A stretch of DNA of 64,000 nt, from assembly GCA_005776585.1 (NCBI GenBank), contig SXOX01000088.1:1-64000 (forward strand). Direction: 5' to 3'. Shown here piece after piece: positions 35,871 through 44,976 of this stretch. Positions within the stretch are counted from its first letter, which is position 1. Each line of letters starts with the position of its first letter. The DNA comes from Pseudomonadota bacterium (GTDB lineage Bacteria; Myxococcota_A; UBA9042; GCA-2863065). Under the pieces are notes generated by a model, which searched no databases, was not told the origin of the DNA, and was given only the letters and a program-made list of their open reading frames with translations. Made by a program: the position numbers and the translations under genes.

Positions 35871-38800
35871 TCACAGAGTCTCAAAGCCCACCTTGCCTTG
35901 CTGCATCGCCGTCCCCCACGACGAGTCCAGCGCCACCGACGTCATGGAGACGCCACCGACGCTGATGTCATCCACGTTCTGCGTGGACTTGTAGCCAAAC
36001 CAGCTCGGGATCCTGATAGGGTCGGTGACCTTGCCCGGATCGGAGATATAGAGCTTGTCTTTGTAGATGTTATACAGAGTCTTGCTCTTGTGCCCCATCT
36101 GGAAGCTCACGTCGCCCTTGAAGATGAACAGATGCACCCCATGCGGCGGCATCTCCGGGTGGGAACGCCAAGGCTGCTGGCGCTCAGGGAAGGCGATCGT
36201 AAAGTCGTCAATGCCCGGGTACGTGACGTCGCCCTTGGGCAGCACGGGCACGATCGCCGGGGCCTCTCGGGCGATCCCGACGCGCAGCAGCGGCTGGAAC
36301 AGCTGCGCGAAGTCGACCGAGTCGAGCACGATGGACGACTGCACCATCTCGTTCTCGGGCTCGACGACGAACTGCTCCTTCAGCGTCTCGGTGCGAGGCG
36401 CCACGGCCGCGTCCGTCGGCACGCTCTTCCAGTTGGTCGTAAAACGCAGGTCGATGTGCGGCTTGCCGTTGGCGACCAGCACCTGAAGCTTGTCGATCTT
36501 CGGCGCGACGGACGGCAGCCAGGTCGCGCCTTCGTAGACTCCGTCGAACTTGTAGGTCTTGAGCCTGGCCAAGATCACGTCCCCCGGGTCCACGACCGCC
36601 TTGCCGCCCTCGATGCGCGGCTTGAAGAGAGGAAGGATCTCGCTGAGGCGGAGCATCCGCGGGTCCTCGTTCGCGGTGCTCGACTTGTCCGGGTCCTTGG
36701 GCTTCTTGGCGTCTTTGGCCAAGTCCGCCCGCTGCCTTTTCTTGGACTCCGCCTCCATCACGGCCTGAACCGCGCGCTGATAGGCCGGCTCCTTGTCGAG
36801 GGCGTCCGGGTTGCCGCGGTGCACCTTCTCCTCGTACATGCGCTTGATGGTCTCGGGTCCAGCGACGCCATCGACCGTGAGCCCGCCAAGCTCCTTCTGG
36901 AGCTGCGCCACGCCGATGACGAACTCCGCGGTCTTGTACGACGCGCCGGTCGTCACGCCCTCGGGCAACGCCGTGACGGCGCCTAGCACCTCCGAGGCCT
37001 TCCAACCGAGCTCGCCGTGGTACTTGATGTTGGCCTTGATGGCCTTGGGCACGTCGATCTTGACGCCCATGCCGCCGAGCTGCTTCTTGGCGCGCACCAT
37101 CGCGATGACCGACGGGAGGTCCTTCTCGGTCATGCCCTTGAGCTGGCTCGTGCTCTCCACGAGGCCGGAGCGGAAGGCGAGCAGCGCGACCAGGAAGCCT
37201 TGCTCGGCCGCGTCGCCGGTGTAGCCGTCTAGCGCGAGCGTGAGCTGCTCGACCGTCATCGGCCCGTACTTCCCGATGAGCTCGAGGACCCGCTCGCGCG
37301 ACAGCGACATGGACGACTGCTTCTCCGACCAGACCAGCAGGCTCTTGTACGGCTCGCTGATGCTGAGCTTGTCGCCGATGATGTGCGCGTTCGGATCCAC
37401 TGCGGGGACATCGCCGACCTTTGCGCCTTCGCCCTTGGCCTTGGCGGCCTTGGCCTCTTCATACCGCCCCTTGGCGCCCGCCATCGCCTCGTTGAAGGCC
37501 TCAGTCGCCGCGGCATCGGTGCCGCCCGCGTTCTTGACCGCCTGGGCCGCTGCGGCCGCCTCGCCCATCGCGAGGATGTCGCCCTCGAGCTTCTGCGCGA
37601 GCGCCAGGTCCGCCTTGACGCCCTCCTGGAGCTCCTTCAAGCCACCCTCCGGTGCGAGGAGGCCCTCCACGCTGGCGAACTCGCCCTTCTGACCTTCGGG
37701 GAGCTTCTTGAAGGCCGCGAAGAGCTTCTTGCGATCCTCCTCCGACAGCTTGGCGAACGCCTCCGCGAACGCCATGCCGTCGTCGACGTTGTCGAGCGCC
37801 TTGTTGAGCGCATCGCCGTCGATGTTGTCGGGCAGCTCGAGCCCCGCGTCCTTGGCGGCCTTGATGAAGCGCGCCACGTCCTTGGCCTGCTTGAAGCTCG
37901 GCAGGTCCGCCATGAACACCTTGAGCAGCGTCTTGCCGACGTCGACCGTGGACCAATCGATGCGCGCGAGCATCTTCCCGATCTCGGGCAGGACGGTGAT
38001 CATCTCGTAGACCGCGGCGGGCGCGTGCTTGAGGTCCTCGGGGTTCTCGAGCAGGTGCTTGAGGCCTTCCAGCACGCGGACGACCTGGCCGAGACCCGGG
38101 ATGGCGCGCGCGAACTTGAGCGCCAGCGAGCGATGCAGGGCCAGGCGCGCACCAAAGATCATCTTGCTCTGTGGCTCGCCGGGCTTGGTCGCCACGACAT
38201 AACAGCCGGCCACGTCCACGAAGCCGTCGCCGGTCACCGCGTTCTTGACCGAGGCGAGGAAGCGCTCGGCCGAGAAGTCGCCATAGAGGGCGATCTCCCG
38301 GTCCGTCCCGAGCATCTCCTTCAGGCCGCCGAAGATGTCCTCCAGCAGCGACAAGTCCGCCGGGCTCTTGCCATCGGGCTTCCAGCCATCGTTGACGACG
38401 AGCGAGGCGCGGAAGAGCTTGCGGCTGATGTCGACCGCGAACTTGTTGGGGGCCACGGCGAGCGGGTTGTCCACGATCTGATCGAGATTCGTGAAGATCT
38501 CGAGCAACTTGTCGACCGTCCAGCCGACCATGACGTGGACCGACTTCTGCTCCTTCTTGCCCACGTGGACCTCGAGCGCCGGCACGGGCTCCTTGACGAG
38601 ATCGATGTGGAAATTGCTGTCCTTCTTCTTGCGACCCGAGCGCAGCTTCTTGGCCACGAAGTCGGGCACCAGCACGTCCAGCAGCGCGTCGAACGGGAAT
38701 GCGATGGTGAGCGCGCGCCACTGGCTGCCGCGCCCAGCCCACACGGTGAGCGTGACCCGACCGGTCGCGTCGATGAGCTCGGGACCCGGCTTCGGGAACA

Positions 38801-41800
38801 CGATCTGATCGTCGCCGTTGAGCCCGATGGGGCTGAGCAGTCCCTGAAACACGCCCGGGAGTGCGGTGAACGCGAGCGTCTTGAACCCCTCGGGCTTCTC
38901 GCCGCTCGGCGCGCGCTGGCTGAGCGCGAGGCTGACGTTCTGCGACTCGAGTGAGAGCGCATCCGGAATGAGCGACTCCAGATCCGGCCCACCGGTCACC
39001 AGCCCGAGCACGGAGCCCCAGCCGTAGCGGACGAAGATCTTGTCGTTGGTCTTGTGCCGAATCGTGAGCCCATCGGCGCCGATCTTCGCGGCGATCTTGA
39101 TGGCACCCCCGGCCTCGGACTTGGCCTTTCCGAGCGCGGCGATGCCCTTCTGCGCCGCCGCAATCAGGCGGGACAGCCGCGAGGTGACCTTCTGGACGAG
39201 CTCCGGGCTGACGAAGATCTCGCCGCCATACTCGCCGGCCTTCACATAAAGCCGCAGGCCCGCTTTGCTCTCCGGGTCGAAGTCCTTGGGACCGTACACG
39301 GTCCCGTTGGCGCCCGCCTTGGCGTTGACCATCGCCGCCAGTGGCCCGAGCAGCGGGATCTCGCTGAGCTTCTGTTTGGCCCAGCCGGGCTTGGGCATCT
39401 CGTGACCAACGCGGACGTGGAAGCTCTTGTCGACGCCGAGGTGCGCGATCGTCGGTTGGAGCAACACGCCGGGGTCCGACCACGCCTCGATGAGCTTGGC
39501 GACGCTGTAGCCCACGCCGAGCTGAAGCGTCTCCTTGCCGTCAGCGCGCTGGCGGGCATACATGAGGCCCAAGCCCTGTGCGTCCTTCGACAGCGGCTCA
39601 TCCACGCGGAAACTGCCGCTCGAGCCGGGCTTCTTGTTGGCCGGCGCGGTCTGCCCGTCGGTCCCGGCCGTGGTCGCGGTGTCGTCGTCGCCCGAGAATC
39701 GCGACATGAGCCGCGCGAGCCGATCGCCGCCGCGGATGTCGAGGCGCAGCATCTTCTCGGGCTTGTTGGCCGGATAGCGCGCGATGAGCGCGATGCCGGT
39801 GCCTTGGCTCGAGGTGAGGTGGGCCGTAAACGAGATGTTCTCGTCGCCCTTGGCGCCAAAGTAGCCGGCGATGGCCGGCGGTGCGGGAAGCACGACCGGC
39901 AGCGTGCTCGGCCCGGCGGGGACAGTCACTGTGAGTTTGTCGCCCGCCTTGTGCGCCTTCTCCGGAGCGCCGTCTTTGCCAGCGGCGCCGTACATGACGT
40001 CGCTCTCCTTGCCGTGGTAGCCAATCTCCACGGGCACGGCGTCCTCTGCCGAGACGCCGTCTAGCAGGCCCTTGAGGCCAAAGCCGATCTGGTTCTTACC
40101 GTCATGCAGCCGCAAGATGAGGTCGCTCTTGAGGGTGACGGCGATCTTGGAGTCGCCCTTGCTCTTGCGGTCGAGCAGCTTCTTGATGAAGTCGGCGACC
40201 GCGCCGCCGAGCTTGGCCAGAGCCTTCATCGGGTCGAAGAACACAATCAATCTGGTGACGCCGTCCACAATGACACGGAAGGCAAAGACCAGCGCGTCTC
40301 CGGTCTTGATAGCGGCTTGCATCGCGACCTTGCCCACGGCCTTGGCGCCATCGCCAATCGCCGAGACGATGGACTTGAGCGCGTCGGGCAGCGCGCCGAG
40401 CGACAGATCAAAGGGGGGCAGGTCCGGGATGAACCCGGTGGGCGGCCACGAGAAGGGGAGCGAGAAGTCGATGTTGGTGTCGCCGATGCCGAAGCTGAGA
40501 TGATCGGGAATGAGCGAGAGCAGCGCGGACGCCAGGTTGCCTGCATGGCCGACGAGCTTGATGAGCAGCTCCGCGACCTTGAGGCCGAAGCCGGCTGCTT
40601 TCTCGCCGAACCACAGCACGCCATCGACGATCTTGGGCAGGATCTTGCTGAGCCAGCCGGGCTTCTTGTCTTTCTTGCCGCGGAACAGGTCCAGGATGCG
40701 TTGACCGGCCGCGCCAAGCTTCTCGAGCGCCCAGACGATGCGCTCTTCCACGGCGACCAGATCGATGACCGCCGCGAACGTAGGCGCCTTGCCCTCCGCG
40801 CCGGCCGCGAGGCCGATCTTGCCATCGCCGTAATGCACTGACGCGGTCGTCTTCTCCTTGAGCCCCAGCGCCTCCTTGACGCGGTCATCGTCGGCGGGGA
40901 ACTTGCCCCCGATGACGGGCGGCAGAGCCTTGTCGCTGACGGTGCCGCCCTTCGTGTAGGCGACGCTTCCCTCCTTGAGCACGACCTTGAAGCGCGTGGG
41001 TCGCAGCCCGCCAAGGTTGCCATCGAGGATGCGCGCGGTGAGGTCCTGGAGATCGAAGCCCACGACCTGCTTGTCGGGCTCGCTCTTTGGTCCCAGGTTG
41101 AAGCAGAGCTCGTGGCGCTCCTCGTGGATGACGAGGCGCTCGGCCGGCGACTTGATGCCAACGGCCGTCATGAGCGAGCCGACCGCCGGTCCGAGCAGCT
41201 CGATCAACGCCGAGAGCTTGAGCGTGAGCAGCGCCCAGCCCTTGTCGGAGCCGAGGCCGCGCACAGCGGCTTGGAAGTCGTCTCCCGTGCGATAGAGCCG
41301 CCACTCGAGCAACGTGACGTCGAGACCCGGCGGGAGGGCGTCCTTGACCTCCTGCGACAGGCCACCGAGCGTGACCTCGCCCGACGCGATGGGCTTGCCC
41401 GCGGGCTCCTTGCCCTGGCTCCACGAGAGGACCTTGCGCTCCTCCTTTTTCTTGCCGTCGCCGCCCTCGGCGGGTGCGGGCGTCTCGGTCGGCGCCTTGG
41501 CGGGCGGCTCAGTCGGTGCCTTGACCGGCGTGTCGGTCGGCGTGGGCGTGGGCGTCTTGGCCGGAGGCTCCGTGGTCTTGGTCGGAGCGGGAGCCGCCGG
41601 CGCGCCCGGTGCCGGCTGGGTCCCGTCCTCGCCCAGGATCTCCGCGAAGCCGAGCTGATCGAAGAGCCACGTGGCATACGACGTGTTCGGGTAGACGAGC
41701 GGGTTCCACGCCGCGCCCTTGCCGGTGGCGTCAGTCCACGCCGCATCCGCCAGGCCCGCGAGGTCGAGCGGCGTGGCAGTGCCCTCAGGGTCGACCGGCA

Positions 41801-42359
41801 TCGTACCGTCGATGGGGAAGTGGGCGCCTCCCGTGGCCGTCACGAAGAACGCGAGCGCCGCTGTAACCTCCGCCTCGCTCGCCGGCGCCTTGCGCAGCCC
41901 GGCCTTCACGTCGGCGACGCGCACCCGGTGGAGCCACTTCATGACCTCGTTGACGACGACGCCGACCGTCGTGTCGTGCGCTCCGATGGCCAGCGCGGCC
42001 TGACGCGCGTCCTTCTTCTTCTCGATCCGGAGCCGCATGTGCGCGGCGGTCTTGTTCACGTCCAGCGACTTGCGCGGCGAGACCCCGAGCTGCTGCTCGC
42101 AGTACTCGATGACGAGGTTCTGGACGCTCTCGTAGCTGCGGTCGGAGCCCGCGCCGCCGCTGACGGGGCCCGCGTTCGTCTTGAGCTGAAGCGTGCCACC
42201 GGGGGCGCCAGCGTTGGCGCTCGGCTTGAGCAGGGCCGACTGCTCCGCAAAGCCGCGACCCTTGAGCTGCGGGGTGCCACGTCGGGCGGGGGCCTCTTCC
42301 TCGCGCTGCGGGGTGGCGGCCGGCGGCTGCGGTACAGTCTCACGCTCTGAAGCGGCCAT
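35871..42359 (-). CDS. Giant protein with peptidoglycan-binding domain, candidate secreted effector
   Basis: 2162 residues from the ATG at 42359 (GAGGAG 4 nt before). There is no signal peptide. The N-terminus has GRGFAEQSALLKPSANAG (34-51) with QLK on both sides, a short motif I associate with large myxobacterial proteins thought to be loaded into contractile injection systems. A folded region to about 245 is followed by a Pro/Thr linker (about 247-305). Residues about 535-720 contain several hydrophobic helices (IVDGVLWFGEKAAGFGLKVA). A PG_binding_1-like motif, LGGLTVDGVAGPETIKRMYE, lies near 1815. Long repeated alpha/beta segments between are unrecognised, and the C-terminal 250 residues look beta-rich. 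The effector idea is inference. Confidence 0.85.
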   Translation of the reverse strand: MAASERETVPQPPAATPQREEEAPARRGTPQLKGRGFAEQSALLKPSANAGAPGGTLQLKTNAGPVSGGAGSDRSYESVQNLVIEYCEQQLGVSPRKSLDVNKTAAHMRLRIEKKKDARQAALAIGAHDTTVGVVVNEVMKWLHRVRVADVKAGLRKAPASEAEVTAALAFFVTATGGAHFPIDGTMPVDPEGTATPLDLAGLADAAWTDATGKGAAWNPLVYPNTSYATWLFDQLGFAEILGEDGTQPAPGAPAAPAPTKTTEPPAKTPTPTPTDTPVKAPTEPPAKAPTETPAPAEGGDGKKKEERKVLSWSQGKEPAGKPIASGEVTLGGLSQEVKDALPPGLDVTLLEWRLYRTGDDFQAAVRGLGSDKGWALLTLKLSALIELLGPAVGSLMTAVGIKSPAERLVIHEERHELCFNLGPKSEPDKQVVGFDLQDLTARILDGNLGGLRPTRFKVVLKEGSVAYTKGGTVSDKALPPVIGGKFPADDDRVKEALGLKEKTTASVHYGDGKIGLAAGAEGKAPTFAAVIDLVAVEERIVWALEKLGAAGQRILDLFRGKKDKKPGWLSKILPKIVDGVLWFGEKAAGFGLKVAELLIKLVGHAGNLASALLSLIPDHLSFGIGDTNIDFSLPFSWPPTGFIPDLPPFDLSLGALPDALKSIVSAIGDGAKAVGKVAMQAAIKTGDALVFAFRVIVDGVTRLIVFFDPMKALAKLGGAVADFIKKLLDRKSKGDSKIAVTLKSDLILRLHDGKNQIGFGLKGLLDGVSAEDAVPVEIGYHGKESDVMYGAAGKDGAPEKAHKAGDKLTVTVPAGPSTLPVVLPAPPAIAGYFGAKGDENISFTAHLTSSQGTGIALIARYPANKPEKMLRLDIRGGDRLARLMSRFSGDDDTATTAGTDGQTAPANKKPGSSGSFRVDEPLSKDAQGLGLMYARQRADGKETLQLGVGYSVAKLIEAWSDPGVLLQPTIAHLGVDKSFHVRVGHEMPKPGWAKQKLSEIPLLGPLAAMVNAKAGANGTVYGPKDFDPESKAGLRLYVKAGEYGGEIFVSPELVQKVTSRLSRLIAAAQKGIAALGKAKSEAGGAIKIAAKIGADGLTIRHKTNDKIFVRYGWGSVLGLVTGGPDLESLIPDALSLESQNVSLALSQRAPSGEKPEGFKTLAFTALPGVFQGLLSPIGLNGDDQIVFPKPGPELIDATGRVTLTVWAGRGSQWRALTIAFPFDALLDVLVPDFVAKKLRSGRKKKDSNFHIDLVKEPVPALEVHVGKKEQKSVHVMVGWTVDKLLEIFTNLDQIVDNPLAVAPNKFAVDISRKLFRASLVVNDGWKPDGKSPADLSLLEDIFGGLKEMLGTDREIALYGDFSAERFLASVKNAVTGDGFVDVAGCYVVATKPGEPQSKMIFGARLALHRSLALKFARAIPGLGQVVRVLEGLKHLLENPEDLKHAPAAVYEMITVLPEIGKMLARIDWSTVDVGKTLLKVFMADLPSFKQAKDVARFIKAAKDAGLELPDNIDGDALNKALDNVDDGMAFAEAFAKLSEEDRKKLFAAFKKLPEGQKGEFASVEGLLAPEGGLKELQEGVKADLALAQKLEGDILAMGEAAAAAQAVKNAGGTDAAATEAFNEAMAGAKGRYEEAKAAKAKGEGAKVGDVPAVDPNAHIIGDKLSISEPYKSLLVWSEKQSSMSLSRERVLELIGKYGPMTVEQLTLALDGYTGDAAEQGFLVALLAFRSGLVESTSQLKGMTEKDLPSVIAMVRAKKQLGGMGVKIDVPKAIKANIKYHGELGWKASEVLGAVTALPEGVTTGASYKTAEFVIGVAQLQKELGGLTVDGVAGPETIKRMYEEKVHRGNPDALDKEPAYQRAVQAVMEAESKKRQRADLAKDAKKPKDPDKSSTANEDPRMLRLSEILPLFKPRIEGGKAVVDPGDVILARLKTYKFDGVYEGATWLPSVAPKIDKLQVLVANGKPHIDLRFTTNWKSVPTDAAVAPRTETLKEQFVVEPENEMVQSSIVLDSVDFAQLFQPLLRVGIAREAPAIVPVLPKGDVTYPGIDDFTIAFPERQQPWRSHPEMPPHGVHLFIFKGDVSFQMGHKSKTLYNIYKDKLYISDPGKVTDPIRIPSWFGYKSTQNVDDISVGGVSMTSVALDSSWGTAMQQGKVGFETL

Positions 42360-42401
42360 GGTGCTCCTCGCATGCACAGGATCCTCACCGTGCGAGCGGC
42401 G

Positions 42402-42410
42402 AGTATAACA
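42402..42410 (-). promoter_or_regulatory. Extended -10 promoter candidate for the giant gene
   Basis: Minus-strand TGTTATACT fits the extended -10 pattern (TG, one base, TATACT). It would start transcription near 42395, giving a leader of about 36 nt that contains the GAGGAG site. No -35 box is needed for this class and none is seen. Confidence 0.5.
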
Positions 42411-42439
42411 CGGCGAGCCGATTCTGTACGTTGGATAGC

Positions 42440-43015
42440 TTACAAAACGCGCCGGAGCGTGTTGCGGTCGGTGTGGTGAAACAGCCGGGCGCGCCCGGCG
42501 AGCTCCATCTGGGAGTCCTCCTCGTACGAGAAGGAGTTCGCGTCGTGGATGGTGACCTTCAGCTCGTAGCGCACCGTCTTGAACTCGCGGTCCAAGAACG
42601 GATTGGAGCAGATCCCGTACGTGGGCGAGCCCAACGTGGCAGCCAGCTCGAACTCGCGCGCCGCGTGCTCCGCGGTGCCGCCGGCCAGGATCGTGACGCC
42701 GCGCGGGATCACAAAGCAGCGCATCACCTGTCGGGCGTCCGCGTCCCAGAGCCAATAGCCGAGCTCCTCGTGAAACGGCGCGTCCTCGCCAATCCGCCAG
42801 GCGGTCGTACGATAGCGTAGCCCGTAGAGCGTCTGAGCGTGATTGTCGGTCCGCCCCGTGGGTTCGAACACCATCCGCTCGCGGTAGCAGCTCGTCGCGA
42901 CGCTCCGATCGTGCGGTCCTGCGGCGTCCGAAGGCGCCACGTCGTCGCCTTTCTCGCCCTCCCACGTGCCGACCAGCGGGGTCAGCGGGCCAAGCTCGTT
43001 GCCATTGTCGTTCAT
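42440..43015 (-). CDS. Nitrobindin-like haem-binding beta-barrel protein
   Basis: 191 residues from the ATG at 43015, with GGAGG a few nt before it. The start LGPLTPLVGTWEGEKGDD carries the GxWxG-type signature of the nitrobindin/THAP4 C-terminal family, a ten-stranded barrel that holds haem b on a His and reacts with NO and peroxynitrite. Further family-like parts are YRTTAWRIGEDAPFHEELGY, YWLWDADARQVMRC and a C-terminal FSYEEDSQMELAGR. The haem-ligand His is probably the one in RARLFHHTDRN near the C-terminus. It stands 80 nt before the giant gene on the same strand; a functional link is not evident. Confidence 0.82.
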   Translation of the reverse strand: MNDNGNELGPLTPLVGTWEGEKGDDVAPSDAAGPHDRSVATSCYRERMVFEPTGRTDNHAQTLYGLRYRTTAWRIGEDAPFHEELGYWLWDADARQVMRCFVIPRGVTILAGGTAEHAAREFELAATLGSPTYGICSNPFLDREFKTVRYELKVTIHDANSFSYEEDSQMELAGRARLFHHTDRNTLRRVL

Positions 43016-43139
43016 GTCATCCTCCACCGGCGGGAAGCCTGCCCGCCTGCGGCGGCGTAGCATGGACCAAAGGCCGCTGCCAGGTGCATCGAGGGCGAAA
43101 TCATGCTACTGTAGCGCTTCGTTTCGTAGAGGAGCCCCA

Positions 43140-44378
43140 ATGTACCGACCGCTGCAACGACGTGACGAAGAGAAGCGCAAGAACGGCGACGAGCCCGAGG
43201 CTGCCGGGCAGAGAGGGCGACCTGGGCTCGGCCTCCTGTCGTATCGCGACGCAAAGGAGGCACTGCGCCCCACGGACTCAGCGAGCGGGGCCGAAACGAC
43301 GATGGCACCGGAGAAGGCACCGACGACCGAGGCGCCCCGGCCCGACGGCACACCGCAGGGCACGTTCGCCGCGGCTCAGGCGGCGTACACGGCGCACCGC
43401 TACCTGCAGGCGGCCACGTGGTACCACGAGGTCTACGGGATGAAGGACGTGACGGCCGACCAAAAGGGGTCGATTAGCTTCAACCTGGCGCAGTGCCACC
43501 GAATGTTGGGCAATCCAGCGGACGCGGCCCGGTGGTATCGCATCTGCCTCGACTCGGGCTCCACCGCGGCGAGCACGTACCGTGGCGAGATCGAGACCCG
43601 GCTCGCCGAGATGAACGCGTCCAAGCTCGAGGGCGACAAGGCCCCGGCCACTGACGCAGGTCCCGTGACCGGCGACAGCCGTCAGGTCTTCGAAGCGGCG
43701 ACCAAGCTCTACGCTGGGGGCGGCTTCCTTTCTGCGCTGGCGCTCTACCTCAAGGTTGCCGAGGACAAGTCGCTCGGTGACGCGGCCCTGAGCGGCATCG
43801 CCTTCAACATCGCGCAATGCTACCGCCTCACGGGTCAGTCGCTCGACGCTCTCGGCTGGTACCAACGCGCCTTGGCGCTCGGCGGGGTCGAAGCGTACCG
43901 GGCGGAGATCGAGCGCCGCATCGCGGAGGCGGAGGCTGCGCTGGTTCCTGAGGCCCGCACGGACAAGAAGAGCAAGGGACCCAAGTCCACCAAGAAGCCC
44001 AAGGCAGCGAAGGCCAAGGATCCCATCCAGGAGGCGCGCGACCTGTTCAGTTACGCACAGGACCTCTACGAGCAGGGCTACCACGAGGGCGCCGCCGACG
44101 CGTACCTCGAGGTCTACTACCACCCGGGTCTGACCGACGTCATCAAGAGTCGCGTGGCCTTCAATCTGGCCCAGTGCTTCCGCCTCACCAATCAGCCGCG
44201 GTTGGCCATCACGTGGTACGAGATGGCGTTGAAGTCCGGCGGCGTGGAGGAGTATCGCAAGGAGATCGAGCGGCATCTGGTCGCTCTGCGCGGCGGGAAT
44301 GAGACGAAGACGGGCGCAAGCACGACGCCGGCCGCCAACGACGACGACGCCAAACAGCGCGCTCCGCTCGGGCGCTGA
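43140..44378 (+). CDS. Protein with three long TPR-like repeats
   Basis: 412 residues from the ATG at 43140, with GGAG 5 nt upstream. A charged, disordered N-terminus (1-74) precedes three repeats at about 75-158, 182-265 and 300-383. Each has FN(L/I)AQC(H/Y/F)R(M/L) at 114, 223 and 341, then A..WY...L..GG and a Glu/Arg-rich helix. The linkers are rich in Lys, Ala and Pro (KSKGPKSTKKPKAAKAK). No signal peptide, so it is cytoplasmic or exported without cleavage. It should be a protein-binding scaffold. It is divergent from the nitrobindin gene. Confidence 0.82.
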   Translation: MYRPLQRRDEEKRKNGDEPEAAGQRGRPGLGLLSYRDAKEALRPTDSASGAETTMAPEKAPTTEAPRPDGTPQGTFAAAQAAYTAHRYLQAATWYHEVYGMKDVTADQKGSISFNLAQCHRMLGNPADAARWYRICLDSGSTAASTYRGEIETRLAEMNASKLEGDKAPATDAGPVTGDSRQVFEAATKLYAGGGFLSALALYLKVAEDKSLGDAALSGIAFNIAQCYRLTGQSLDALGWYQRALALGGVEAYRAEIERRIAEAEAALVPEARTDKKSKGPKSTKKPKAAKAKDPIQEARDLFSYAQDLYEQGYHEGAADAYLEVYYHPGLTDVIKSRVAFNLAQCFRLTNQPRLAITWYEMALKSGGVEEYRKEIERHLVALRGGNETKTGASTTPAANDDDAKQRAPLGR

Positions 44379-44400
44379 GTCGTCGCTCTCTTACGGACTC

Positions 44401-44931
44401 CTACGGACGCCGCCGGCCCGTCGCCTGACGGAGCGTCCAGTGCTCCTCCAGATCGAGACACGGCAGCCCGCCTTCGACGGCGGCGCACGCCTCATCGCGC
44501 GCCTTGCGGCAGGCGATCTCGGCGGAGCGCGCCTCGGACTGGCGCTCGACGTGGCGCGACTCCGGCGCCTTGCGCACGAGCACGGCGCAGTCGTGCTCCT
44601 CTTGCGTCGGCGAGCGCTTGGTGACCGTACACGCGCCCTCGGGCGCCTCGAGCGACCAGCCCTGCTGCTGCTTCTGACACGCCTCGCCGCCCTTGAGCGC
44701 CTCGCAGGCCTTGCGGGTCGCCTCGCGGCGCGCGTCCTCGGATCGCGAGGCCGTCGCACGCGCGGCAGTGAGCAGCGGCGGTCGCGCAGGGCCGTCGATG
44801 ACCACCGAGCACAGGTGCACCCAGCGACCGCCCGCGGGCTCGGCGATGGTGGCGCCCTTCGGCGTGGCGTCCGGCTCTGCCGATTGGCCACAGCCGACGA
44901 TCACGAGCAGAGCGAGGAGCGTGGTGCGCAC
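44401..44931 (-). CDS. Lipoprotein of unknown function
   Basis: 176 residues from the GTG at 44931, which gives a compact signal MRTTLLALLVIVGC with Cys14 as lipid site. A TTG at 44952 would add seven residues and is less likely; TACGAC ends 7 nt before the GTG. The mature protein has seven cysteines (such as VHLCSVV, CEALKGGEAC and LPCLDL) and many Ala/Glu/Arg-rich helical stretches. No family recognised. It converges with the TPR gene across 22 nt. Confidence 0.7.
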   Translation of the reverse strand: MRTTLLALLVIVGCGQSAEPDATPKGATIAEPAGGRWVHLCSVVIDGPARPPLLTAARATASRSEDARREATRKACEALKGGEACQKQQQGWSLEAPEGACTVTKRSPTQEEHDCAVLVRKAPESRHVERQSEARSAEIACRKARDEACAAVEGGLPCLDLEEHWTLRQATGRRRP

Positions 44932-44976
44932 GGCGCGGGTCGTAGCAGACAACGATGGCGCGCGAAAGCGGGGCGG

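Noticed and set aside
42840-42870. A tRNA T-loop-like ttcgaa
   Set aside because: It lies inside the nitrobindin coding sequence and no cloverleaf can be drawn around it.
42360-42965. N-terminal extension of the giant protein through the nitrobindin gene
   Set aside because: The nitrobindin frame is clearly coding in this stretch, and the ATG at 42359 has a GAGGAG site and its own extended -10 box.
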